Assembly (NCBI RefSeq): GCF_003324525.1
Contig: NZ_QGDC01000002.1
Span: 62,001 to 126,000 of the forward strand
DNA: 64,000 nt
Source: Mucilaginibacter hurinus
GTDB taxonomy: Bacteria; Bacteroidota; Bacteroidia; Sphingobacteriales; Sphingobacteriaceae
Direction: 5' to 3'
The position numbers were made by a program, and so were the translations under genes. Positions 38,505 to 45,893 of this stretch are shown one piece after another (within the stretch, counting starts at the first letter, position 1; each line of letters begins with the position of its first letter). The notes beneath the pieces were generated by a model. It did not search any database, was not told the origin of the DNA, and saw only the letters and a list, made by a program, of their open reading frames with translations.

Positions 38505-38793
38505 TAAGGTTATACTATTCATGCAATAGCACGTTTAATTTTTAAATTTTTTTTAATAAAAAAGTAATGTAGATTTTATACTATTTAAAGAACTATTTTT
38601 TTAATATTAAAAATGCAATAAAGGTGTTACACCATTGAAATTTAGATTTTGAAATTGTTCTGAAAAAACGCCTTTTTAACGGCCTCAAAACATTTTAGCG
38701 GAATTTTCTTTAAAAATTTAAGTAGCAGTTCTAACAAATTTGTAATGTCCGGATGAAGTTGCCGGACTGTGCAGGGCTGCCTTTATAAAATAC
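38505..38793. other. AT-rich intergenic region
   Basis: Divergent spacer between the mini-protein gene and the aldehyde dehydrogenase. Very AT-rich (runs of A and T at 38540-38620). Apart from the mini-protein promoter at its left edge I see no gene, hairpin or repeat; a plus-strand promoter for the dehydrogenase is not evident. Confidence 0.5.
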
Positions 38794-40164
38794 ATGATGG
38801 AAATACATTCAATAAATCCGGTTAACGGGAAGATAATCCAACGATACAACGCTCATACTGATAAGCAGGTGGATAAAAAAATAATGCAAACCCATACCGC
38901 CTGGCTCAATTGGCGCAATTCGCCGCATAACGAACGTAGCCGTTTGTTATTAAACATGAGCAAGACTCTCCTGGTAAAAAAAGATGAACTGGCTCGTTTG
39001 ATGGCGCTGGAAATGGGTAAACCCCTGGCCCAGGGTGTAGCCGAGGTGGAAAAATGCGCTACAGTGTGCGATTATTATGCTGCTAATGCCGCAAAGCATT
39101 TAAAAGATCAGCTGATTGAAACCGAAGCCTCAAAAAGTTTTATAAGTTTTCAGCCACTGGGAGTAATGTTCGCCATTATGCCGTGGAATTTCCCGCTTTG
39201 GCAGGTCTTTCGTTTTTTGGCACCTGCGTTGGCGGCGGGCAATTGCGGCGTGTTAAAACATGCTTCAAACGTACCGGGTTGCGCGTTAGCTATTGAAGAT
39301 ATAGTAAAGGCGGCCGGCTTTCCGCAACATGTGTTTCAAACTTTACTGGTAGGGAGCAATAAGGTGGACCGGATAATTGAAAATAAATTTATACAAGCCG
39401 TTACCATTACCGGCAGTACAGCTGCTGGAAGTAAAGTTGCACAAAAAGCGGGCTCGTTAATCAAAAAAACGGTGCTGGAACTAGGGGGCAGCGATGCCTA
39501 CATTATTTTAGAAGACTCCGACCTGGAGCATGCAGCTGAAATATGCGTAAACAGTAGGCTTATTAACAGCGGGCAAAGTTGCATAGCGGCTAAAAGATTT
39601 ATTGTGGTAAAGTCTGTAGAGAAAGAATTCACCCGGTTATTTCTTGAAAAAATGCAGGCAAAAACAATGGGCGATCCGCTTGGGAATGGTGTGGATATCG
39701 GTCCTCAGGCACGTATTGACCTGCGTGATGATTTGCACAAACAGGTAAAGCTAGCCGTTAAGCAGGGAGCAAAATGTATTTTAGGCGGGGAAATAACCAA
39801 GGGCAACAATGCCTATTACCCGGCAACCATATTAACCAAGGTTAAAGAAGACAACGTAGCTTTTGAAGAAGAACTTTTTGGGCCGGTAGCGGCTATTATA
39901 ACGGCCAAAAACGAGAATGACGCTATAAGGCTGGCCAACAAAAGTATCTTCGGTTTAGGGGCTGCTATATTTACATCGGATAAAAAGCATGGTGAATTGC
40001 TGGCAGCCACGCGTATAGAAGCCGGTTCATGTTTTGTAAATGCGCTGGTAAAGTCAGACCCCAGACTGCCCTTCGGCGGTATTAAGCAATCAGGTTACGG
40101 ACGTGAGCTGGGCATTTTCGGCATACATGAGTTTGTGAACATCAAGACGGTGTATGTAGCGTAA
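38794..40164 (+). CDS. NAD(P)-dependent succinate-semialdehyde-type aldehyde dehydrogenase
   Basis: A protein of 456 residues of the aldehyde dehydrogenase superfamily. The catalytic Cys is in NSGQSCIAAKRF and the general base Glu in VLELGGSDAYIILEDSDL. MPWNFPLWQVFRFLAPAL is the cofactor-side motif, and PFGGIKQSGYGRELG closes the protein. The overall pattern, including short length and INPVNGKIIQRYNAH at the start, fits the YneI/SSADH group that oxidises succinate semialdehyde to succinate. Genes for GABA uptake or transamination are not adjacent, so the physiological substrate is inferred only from family. Confidence 0.9.
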   Translation: MMEIHSINPVNGKIIQRYNAHTDKQVDKKIMQTHTAWLNWRNSPHNERSRLLLNMSKTLLVKKDELARLMALEMGKPLAQGVAEVEKCATVCDYYAANAAKHLKDQLIETEASKSFISFQPLGVMFAIMPWNFPLWQVFRFLAPALAAGNCGVLKHASNVPGCALAIEDIVKAAGFPQHVFQTLLVGSNKVDRIIENKFIQAVTITGSTAAGSKVAQKAGSLIKKTVLELGGSDAYIILEDSDLEHAAEICVNSRLINSGQSCIAAKRFIVVKSVEKEFTRLFLEKMQAKTMGDPLGNGVDIGPQARIDLRDDLHKQVKLAVKQGAKCILGGEITKGNNAYYPATILTKVKEDNVAFEEELFGPVAAIITAKNENDAIRLANKSIFGLGAAIFTSDKKHGELLAATRIEAGSCFVNALVKSDPRLPFGGIKQSGYGRELGIFGIHEFVNIKTVYVA

Positions 40165-40566
40165 GCGTGGTTCAATGGCGTGCCAGAAGCAACGCAGCCA
40201 GGTGTACAATTTACTTGCCGTCTTCTTCGGGTTTTATGCGCCGGCACCATTTTTAAACAAGTGCTTATCCGGCTGTTAGTGCCCATAAACGCGTCCCGGG
40301 ATTGCCATATACTTCTTTAGATGTCCGTTTAACCCGCGATTTCAACACTTTTTTCTATGATAATCACTGCTGTCCTGATGATTTATAATTGGGAGTAAAT
40401 TCAGTAAACTTAAAACACTTCATCACGGTATGATATGCTCCGGAACCTTTATAGCTTGGATAATTTAAATTGTACAGCAAATAGATTTCATATGTCCATA
40501 AAGGCAATTATGTTTAATGTTGATTAGGCTTGTAGATAGAAAGCCGCATTTAACAGAAACTTATAG
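40165..40566. other. Intergenic region without a supported gene
   Basis: About 400 bp between the aldehyde dehydrogenase and the HD hydrolase gene. Only very short frames occur (fewer than 20 codons, except one overlapping the dehydrogenase on the minus strand). No clear hairpin or repeat is seen. The promoter of the next gene is at its right end. Confidence 0.5.
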
Positions 40567-40574
40567 TATTTTTG
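40567..40574 (+). promoter_or_regulatory. Predicted -7 element of the 7TM-HD gene
   Basis: TATTTTTG matches TAnnTTTG and lies 16 bases before the ATG at 40591, which implies a short leader. No -33 match. Confidence 0.4.
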
Positions 40575-40590
40575 ATAGTTAATAGCGCAC

Positions 40591-42657
40591 ATGGTACAAA
40601 TATCAGCTTCGAGGCAAAAGGCAATATTGCGTAAGTACACACGCAATATAAAATTTTTTATGATCCTGCTAAGCGTGTGCCTTATAGTAGTGGCGCTCCC
40701 TAAACAGGCACAGTTTAGGTATGAATTTGAAAAGGGGAGGATATGGAACCAAAAGGACCTTGTATCACCTTACAGCTTTGCTATCCTTAAAACACAAGAT
40801 GAAATAGCAGCCGACCGCAAGGCAGCGCTTGCCAGTATAACGCCCATTTATCGTCTTGATGAGGATATAGCCAAGCAGCAATCCGAAGGGTTTTTAAGCG
40901 ACCTTGATATAAAGTGGCACACCGCGGGCATTAATGATAAAATGAAGCCTGCCTATATATCTGTAGGAAATAATTTGTTGGTTAATGTTTACAAAAAAGG
41001 CATTATCAAATTAAATACAAAACACCATCGCCAGGGCGAAAACTCTCCCGTAAGCGTATTAAATAAAAATATTGCCACTGAGAAAAATGTTGTCGATTTC
41101 TTTACAAAAGAAACTGCTTTGAAATACTGTGAGCAGATTTTAAACGAACGCAAGGATATAGACAGGGCATTTTTGCTCGATTTGATTGACGACCGTTTGC
41201 AAACCAATTTAAACTACGATGAAAAGCTGACGAGTAAGTTAGAGCGAGAAGTAGTTGAAAGTTTATCCATAACCCGTGGTATGGTGCAGGCAGGCGAAGT
41301 TATTGTAACTAAAGGATCAGTTGTTAGCGATGAAATATTTCAGAAACTGCAATCTTATAAGAAAGCTTTTGAAGATAACGCACGTGTAAACGGCAATCCT
41401 AACCTGGTGTTTGCCGGCCGTTTTTTACTGGTGGGTTTAGCCATAGCTTTGTTAACCATATTCTTATACCTTTTTAGGCGTGATATATATAGTGACAACC
41501 GTTTAGTAGGCTTGATATTACTGGTTGTTACAGCTATGCTGGCCACGCTTTCAGCGGCTATTTACCTGCAAATACCTAATTTATACTATATACCATATTG
41601 TATAGTACCTATTATCATCCGGATATTGTTTGATACGCGTTTGGCTTTATATATACATCTGCTTGTAGTGCTGATGGCCGGTTTTTTTGTGCCAAACAGC
41701 TTTGAGTTTGCTTATTACGAGATAACGGCCGGTATGGTGGCAATTTATACTATAAAAAATCTTATTCGCCGCGAGCAGTTCTTGATATCGGCCTTTATAA
41801 TAACAACCAGCTATTTTATAGCGTTCTTAGGAATATCATTTATTCGGCAGGGCAGCTTTACCAGTATTGATTGGGTTGATTTTGTTCCGTTTGTGGTAAG
41901 TGTTTTGCTCACGCTGCTTGCATACCCGCTTATATACGCTTTCGAAAAGGTGTTTGGCCTTACCTCGGATATAACATTGATTGAGCTGACAAATACCAAC
42001 GCGCCGTTACTGCGCGAAATGGCTTTCTCTGCGCCCGGCACGTTTCAGCATTCGCTGCAGGTTGCCAACCTGGCCGAAAACGCCATATACGCCATCGGGG
42101 GCAATGCGTTGCTGGTTAGGGCAGGGGCACTGTATCATGACATCGGGAAAATGGAGAATCCGTTGTTTTTTATCGAGAACCAGATATCATCCTTTAACCC
42201 GCATGATAAGCTACCGTACGAAGAAAGCGCGCAGATTATCATCAGGCATGTGAGTAAGGGGCTTGAGATGGCCCGTAAAGCCAACTTGCCCGATATCGTT
42301 TCCGACTTTATACGCACTCACCATGGTAATACCCGGGTAGACTATTTCTACCAATCGTTTTTAAAAAATTTCCCAGAAAAATTTATTGACGAGAATATTT
42401 TTCGCTACCCGGGGCCTATTCCATTCTCAAAAGAAACGGGGGTTTTAATGCTGGCAGACTCGGTTGAAGCGGCCTCACGCTCATTAAAAGAACCTGATGA
42501 AAAATCTATCAGCGCCCTAGTAGATCGTATAGTAAAGTATAAACTCGACCAGGATCAACTGAAAGACAGCGACATAACCCTTAAAGACCTGGAGACCATT
42601 AAAACGATATTTAAGCGTATGTTGATGAGTATTTACCACGTTAGGATAGATTATTAG
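40591..42657 (+). CDS. 7TM-HD family phosphohydrolase, PgpH-like (probable cyclic-di-AMP phosphodiesterase)
   Basis: A membrane protein of 688 residues. After one N-terminal helix (FFMILLSVCLIVVALP) comes an extracytoplasmic 7TMR-HDED domain (about residues 45-270), then seven membrane helices (about 275-465), then a cytoplasmic HD domain. The latter has PGTFQHSLQVANLAENA with the first His, GALYHDIGKM with the HD pair, and THHGNTRVDYFYQ. The architecture equals that of Listeria PgpH, which hydrolyses cyclic di-AMP; assignment of that substrate here is by family. It stands alone, followed at once by the tRNA-Ser promoter. Confidence 0.93.
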   Translation: MVQISASRQKAILRKYTRNIKFFMILLSVCLIVVALPKQAQFRYEFEKGRIWNQKDLVSPYSFAILKTQDEIAADRKAALASITPIYRLDEDIAKQQSEGFLSDLDIKWHTAGINDKMKPAYISVGNNLLVNVYKKGIIKLNTKHHRQGENSPVSVLNKNIATEKNVVDFFTKETALKYCEQILNERKDIDRAFLLDLIDDRLQTNLNYDEKLTSKLEREVVESLSITRGMVQAGEVIVTKGSVVSDEIFQKLQSYKKAFEDNARVNGNPNLVFAGRFLLVGLAIALLTIFLYLFRRDIYSDNRLVGLILLVVTAMLATLSAAIYLQIPNLYYIPYCIVPIIIRILFDTRLALYIHLLVVLMAGFFVPNSFEFAYYEITAGMVAIYTIKNLIRREQFLISAFIITTSYFIAFLGISFIRQGSFTSIDWVDFVPFVVSVLLTLLAYPLIYAFEKVFGLTSDITLIELTNTNAPLLREMAFSAPGTFQHSLQVANLAENAIYAIGGNALLVRAGALYHDIGKMENPLFFIENQISSFNPHDKLPYEESAQIIIRHVSKGLEMARKANLPDIVSDFIRTHHGNTRVDYFYQSFLKNFPEKFIDENIFRYPGPIPFSKETGVLMLADSVEAASRSLKEPDEKSISALVDRIVKYKLDQDQLKDSDITLKDLETIKTIFKRMLMSIYHVRIDY

Positions 42658-42674
42658 AAAAACCTGATTTTTTT

Positions 42675-42704
42675 TTTGACGGCTTAACTGATTTACTATA
42701 TTTG
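42675..42704 (+). promoter_or_regulatory. tRNA-Ser promoter
   Basis: TTTG at 42675-42678, an 18-base spacer and TATATTTG at 42697-42704 form a near-ideal Bacteroidota promoter, 31 bases before the mature tRNA end. It serves as an internal check on the consensus used elsewhere in this window. Confidence 0.8.
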
Positions 42705-42735
42705 CAGACCTCAAAAAGAGGTATTCGTACAAACA

Positions 42736-42822
42736 GGTGAGGTGCCTGAGAGGCCGAAAGGATCAGTTTGCTAAACTGACGTACGGGAAACTGTACCGAG
42801 GGTTCGAATCCCTCCCTCACCG
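42736..42822 (+). tRNA. tRNA-Ser (anticodon GCT)
   Basis: 87 nt. The acceptor arms GGTGAGG and CCTCACC pair fully, followed by the discriminator G. The anticodon stem CAGTT/AACTG closes the loop TTGCTAA, so the anticodon is GCT (codons AGC/AGU). A long variable arm (CGTACGGGAAACTGTACCG) marks it as a class II serine tRNA, and the T arm carries GGTTCGAATCC. The terminal CCA is not encoded. Confidence 0.97.
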
Positions 42823-42827
42823 CAAAT

Positions 42828-42858
42828 AAAAATGCTGCCTTTTATGGTGGCATTTTTT
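42828..42858 (+). terminator. Terminator after tRNA-Ser
   Basis: ATGCTGCC and GGTGGCAT form an 8-bp stem with two G-U pairs around the loop TTTTAT, followed by a run of six T. Directly after the tRNA. Confidence 0.75.
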
Positions 42859-43128
42859 ATTAAAGCCCCGCTTAGTCCACATATCTTTAAAGAATTTCGT
42901 GTGTAAAGTGCGCCATCCTAGTATGCGCTTTATCAGCACAGCCCGCACACATTTTATCTTGTTTGTCTAATTGGAATGTATAATCTTAAAAGGGGCTTCT
43001 TTCAGGGCAAAGAGATAATATTAATTCGCAACCCCGGTTGTCCTACATGCGGAATTGTGAGTTACCTCGTAAAAAACAAAATTAAAATCAGTGAGTATCA
43101 GCACTTACAAAACATCTTTAAAAAAAGA
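42859..43128. other. Spacer between the two tRNA genes
   Basis: A frame of 69 codons starting at 42976 crosses the tRNA-Pro promoter and tRNA itself and is rejected. No hairpin, repeat or RNA gene is recognised here. Confidence 0.45.
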
Positions 43129-43159
43129 TTTGCAGCAATATCAAAAAAAGCTACCTTTG
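43129..43159 (+). promoter_or_regulatory. tRNA-Pro promoter
   Basis: TTTG at 43129-43132, a 19-base spacer and TACCTTTG at 43152-43159, 11 bases before the mature tRNA 5' end. Confidence 0.75.
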
Positions 43160-43170
43160 CAGACCCAAGA

Positions 43171-43244
43171 CGGGATGTAGCGTAGCCCGGTATCGCGCCA
43201 CATTTGGGATGTGGAGGCCGCAGGTTCGAATCCTGCCATCCCGA
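43171..43244 (+). tRNA. tRNA-Pro (anticodon TGG)
   Basis: 74 nt. Acceptor arms CGGGATG and CATCCCG pair, with discriminator A. The anticodon stem CCACA/TGTGG encloses TTTGGGA, giving anticodon TGG. The T arm has the standard GGTTCGAATCC. CCA is not encoded. Confidence 0.97.
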
Positions 43245-43272
43245 CAACAAGCGATACCAAATAAGTATCAAA

Positions 43273-43306
43273 ACCCTCTAAATTGTATGATTTAGAGGGT
43301 TTTTTT
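43273..43306 (+). terminator. Terminator after tRNA-Pro
   Basis: Perfect 11-bp stem ACCCTCTAAAT / ATTTAGAGGGT with loop TGTATG, followed by seven T. A classical intrinsic terminator. Confidence 0.9.
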
Positions 43307-43698
43307 GTGGCTGTTACCATTATCTAAAGTAATTTGTACACCATTATATACAAGGCTTGCACCGTCTTCAAGTGTTATATTGTTGCGTTACTGACTGACA
43401 GTTACTCGCAAATAATCTTTGTGATGTATAATAACGAATAATAGACCTAATGTTGACAAGCTAACACGCATATAAGTAACAGGTCATTCAATTTTTGCAA
43501 GAGCTTCTAAAAAACAGCGTTTGACCCAAGAAGTATGCTCCAACCTAACTTAATAAGCAAGGGCAATTAACTAATTGATACAATTTTTCTTGTTAAATAA
43601 TAGCTTTTTTTGTATCCTCGCAATCAATTAATTGATAAGTTATTGATTGATAATGCAAAGCGCTTCTCAGGCGCGTTTGCATTAATAAAAACCCGACC
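43307..43698. promoter_or_regulatory. Upstream region of the GH17 gene with TAATTGAT words and a palindrome
   Basis: About 390 bp without a gene. The part next to the GH17 gene repeats the word (T)TAATTGAT or CTAATTGAT (near 43569 and 43628), includes the perfect 14-bp palindrome ATCAATTAATTGAT (43623-43636) and continues with ATTGATTGATAAT. These could be operator sites; no regulator can be assigned. No exact TAnnTTTG element is found close to the start. Confidence 0.4.
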
Positions 43699-44766
43699 AT
43701 GCACATCACAACAAAACTAACTTTATTAACACTAGCTGTAAGCTTTTTGTGCTTCACAGGATGTAGTAAATCAAATCCTGAAAAAGAAAAAGACGAGGGA
43801 ATGCCCCCACCAACCCTTCAGGCGCCAAAGAGTGACATTTTTTCGTCGCAGCGGTACATGGGTATAAATTACGGGCCTTACCATTATAATAATGAAGCGC
43901 CCGGAACCGCTATACCTCTGTCTCGAATTAAAGAGGACATGAAAATGATTGCAAAAAACTTTCACTTCATTCGTACCTACACCGTTGCAGACGGCATGGA
44001 CAAGGTTGTAGCCGAAGCGGCAGCTAATGATATTGAAGTAGCGCTTGGTGTGCACTGTTATCCAAATAATGCCAACAAAACAAAAGCTGATATAGACCTT
44101 GCGGTGAAAGCTGCTAAAGCACACATAAAAACGGTACAGGCTATTGTTGTAGGAAATGAAACTAACCTTATTGTAGGCGAATACGTGCCTGACAATCAGG
44201 TAGCGCAGTACATGGACTATGCCCGTAAGCAGATGAACAGTGCCGGGTTGAAGAATACTACAGTAACTTCATGTATTACCGGCGTAGGTGGATTGGCGAA
44301 CGGTATGGGCGACAGCCGGGGATGCCCGCAAATCATGAAAAAATGTAAAGATCTTAACGGCGACGGGCGCCGCACTATCTTTATGACGATTTATCCTTAT
44401 TGGGGACAAAAAACGAATAATCAAAATAGCCCGGGCAATATTGCAGGTAACATGGAGTGGTCGTACAATAATGGAATGCAGCAAGCGGAAAACATGGGTC
44501 TTAGTGTGGTAATTGGCGAAATAGGCTGGCCCAGTGGCGGCGATAATGCTAATTTGGAAAATGTTGCCAACCAAGCAATAAACTTTAAAACTACGCTTGA
44601 ATGGGTAAAAGGCAATAACATTTATCGCAAAGCATTTAATACGCTTTGGTTTTCAATGTTTGATGAACCATGGAAACATGCGGAACCCAATGGGGTAGGG
44701 CCACATTGGGGAATATACGGGCCCAACGGTGCTAAAACACCTAAGTTTCCCATCCCGGCTATGTAG
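43699..44766 (+). CDS. GH17 family glucan hydrolase lipoprotein
   Basis: A protein of 355 residues with a lipoprotein signal ending LCFTGCSKS (Cys about residue 22), hence membrane-anchored and probably surface-exposed. The fold is the GH17 TIM barrel: MGINYGPYHYNN at the first strand, acid/base Glu in AIVVGNETN, nucleophile Glu in VVIGEIGWPSGGDN (the GWPS signature), and WFSMFDEPWK...HWGIYG at the end. GH17 enzymes cleave or rearrange beta-1,3 (and 1,3-1,4) glucans; the exact linkage is not visible. It has a long upstream region with repeated AT-rich words. It faces a LytTR regulator gene across a strong hairpin. Confidence 0.9.
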   Translation: MHITTKLTLLTLAVSFLCFTGCSKSNPEKEKDEGMPPPTLQAPKSDIFSSQRYMGINYGPYHYNNEAPGTAIPLSRIKEDMKMIAKNFHFIRTYTVADGMDKVVAEAAANDIEVALGVHCYPNNANKTKADIDLAVKAAKAHIKTVQAIVVGNETNLIVGEYVPDNQVAQYMDYARKQMNSAGLKNTTVTSCITGVGGLANGMGDSRGCPQIMKKCKDLNGDGRRTIFMTIYPYWGQKTNNQNSPGNIAGNMEWSYNNGMQQAENMGLSVVIGEIGWPSGGDNANLENVANQAINFKTTLEWVKGNNIYRKAFNTLWFSMFDEPWKHAEPNGVGPHWGIYGPNGAKTPKFPIPAM

Positions 44767-44841
44767 CTTTCTGTTGCGTGCAATTAATGTTTTGCAAATG
44801 GTTTGAAAATTTATAAAACGTTTGTGACATGACCACCTCTG

Positions 44842-44880
44842 TGCCTATCATTGATTATGCAGAATAATCATTGATAGGCA
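44842..44880. terminator. Bidirectional hairpin between GH17 and LytTR genes
   Basis: TGCCTATCATTGATTAT pairs with ATAATCATTGATAGGCA (17 bp, one mismatch) around a 5-nt loop. It lies between two convergent genes; flanking U-runs are weak. Confidence 0.65.
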
Positions 44881-44937
44881 TAGTTGGTAAGCGGCGGGGA
44901 CAAAATCAATTGGTATTTGCGTTGATTAGCCTTCACC

Positions 44938-45729
44938 TCAAGCACTATTCTTGAGCGCTTCTTTATATTTCCGTCCTATTGGCACTGTAACATCACCGCA
45001 TAAAACTTTGCCAGATGATGTAGCATTTATTTTATTGATGTTTACCAAAAACGACCGGTGTACGCGCTTAAAGTTATCGGGGCTAAGTTTTCCTTCAACT
45101 GATGAGATCTTTTCGCGGGTGATGATCTCTTTGGTGGCGAGCTTTATCTTTATCATGTTTCGCTGGCTTTCAATAAAGATGATCTCGTCAATATTAATTT
45201 TATGCAGCGCTTTATCAGCCCTTACTTCTATAAATTGCAATGGTATTCCTGCATTATGCGGCCGTTTTTCAAGGCTGGGTTGCAATTGCACGGTCCGGTC
45301 TCTGTATGTAGTTGTCAATTTATAGCCTAGCGGAACAACGGCGGCGATATTAATATCCAGCGCGGTATTTATAATTTCAGATGTGCCCATAAAATGCCCG
45401 TCATTCCAAAATGGCAGGAAATGCGGCTGTATAAAGTACAGCATTAACGGACGCTGTATGCTAATAGTTATAACCAGCAGCAATATGCTGTAAAGACCAA
45501 AAAAAGTGAAATACTTTTCTGTTTTAAAATAATGTGGGAAAAGAAACCAGGTAGTGAAATAGACAAGCAGCATACGTGCGGGAAGAGAGCAAACCTGGAT
45601 AAAGATATTCCTGACATATTCCTGGTCAGACAATCCCCAAAGGAATGCCCAGGTCAGGACAAAAAGAGTCCAATATAAAACGTCTTTAGCAATTGGATTG
45701 CGCTGTAAGGGAATAGCAACAATATTCAT
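44938..45729 (-). CDS. Membrane-anchored LytTR transcriptional regulator
   Basis: A protein of 263 residues. The first 150 residues hold about four membrane helices (VLYWTLFVLTWAFLWGL, MLLVYFTTWFLFP, FGLYSILLLVITI and a weaker one). After a short linker comes a LytTR DNA-binding domain (about residues 165-260) with IDEIIFIESQRNMIKIKL, ISSVEGKL, FKRVHRSFLVNINKI and VPIGRKYKEAL. It has neither a receiver nor a kinase domain, so it may sense a membrane signal directly or work with an unseen partner. It is divergent from the hydrolase-amylase operon; the shared 164-bp gap carries repeated TTTGTCC-type words, so control of that operon and itself is a reasonable guess. Confidence 0.9.
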   Translation of the reverse strand: MNIVAIPLQRNPIAKDVLYWTLFVLTWAFLWGLSDQEYVRNIFIQVCSLPARMLLVYFTTWFLFPHYFKTEKYFTFFGLYSILLLVITISIQRPLMLYFIQPHFLPFWNDGHFMGTSEIINTALDINIAAVVPLGYKLTTTYRDRTVQLQPSLEKRPHNAGIPLQFIEVRADKALHKINIDEIIFIESQRNMIKIKLATKEIITREKISSVEGKLSPDNFKRVHRSFLVNINKINATSSGKVLCGDVTVPIGRKYKEALKNSA

Positions 45730-45751
45730 AGTCGGTTAGTAAAGCATTGCT

Positions 45752-45759
45752 CAAAAATA
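45752..45759 (-). promoter_or_regulatory. Predicted -7 element of the LytTR gene
   Basis: TATTTTTG on the minus strand matches TAnnTTTG, 22 bases before the ATG at 45729. Confidence 0.45.
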
Positions 45760-45768
45760 GCGATTTAT

Positions 45769-45838
45769 TTTGTCCCTGCTTATTGGGTGTTTGTACAAAA
45801 TAGTGTTGTTGGTGCCGCTTTGGCTGTTGTTTGTCCCC
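45769..45838. promoter_or_regulatory. Repeated TTTGTCC / TTTGTAC words, candidate LytTR sites
   Basis: TTTGTCCC at 45769-45776, the palindrome TTTGTACAAA at 45790-45799 and TTTGTCCCC at 45830-45838 lie between the divergent LytTR gene and the hydrolase operon. A further copy in reverse orientation (GGGGACAAA) is at 44896-44904, past the 3' end of the LytTR gene. The first two start 21 bases apart, about two helical turns. Confidence 0.35.
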
Positions 45839-45844
45839 GGATGT

Positions 45845-45874
45845 TTTGAATATAAAACCGACCCGGTAAGTTTG
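45845..45874 (+). promoter_or_regulatory. Promoter of the hydrolase-amylase operon
   Basis: TTTG at 45845-45848, an 18-base spacer and TAAGTTTG at 45867-45874 match the Bacteroidota consensus fully; the ATG follows at 45894. It starts 7 bases after the last TTTGTCCCC word. Confidence 0.7.
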
Positions 45875-45893
45875 CGATAAACATTCCCTTGCT

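Noticed and set aside
40095..40286. 63-codon minus-strand frame after the aldehyde dehydrogenase
   Set aside because: Half of it is antisense to the dehydrogenase 3' end, composition is odd (RRRR, Cys, Pro) and no promoter or hairpin accompanies it.
42976..43185. 69-codon plus-strand frame with a CPTC motif
   Set aside because: It runs through the tRNA-Pro promoter and into the tRNA itself; the thioredoxin-like CxxC look is coincidental.
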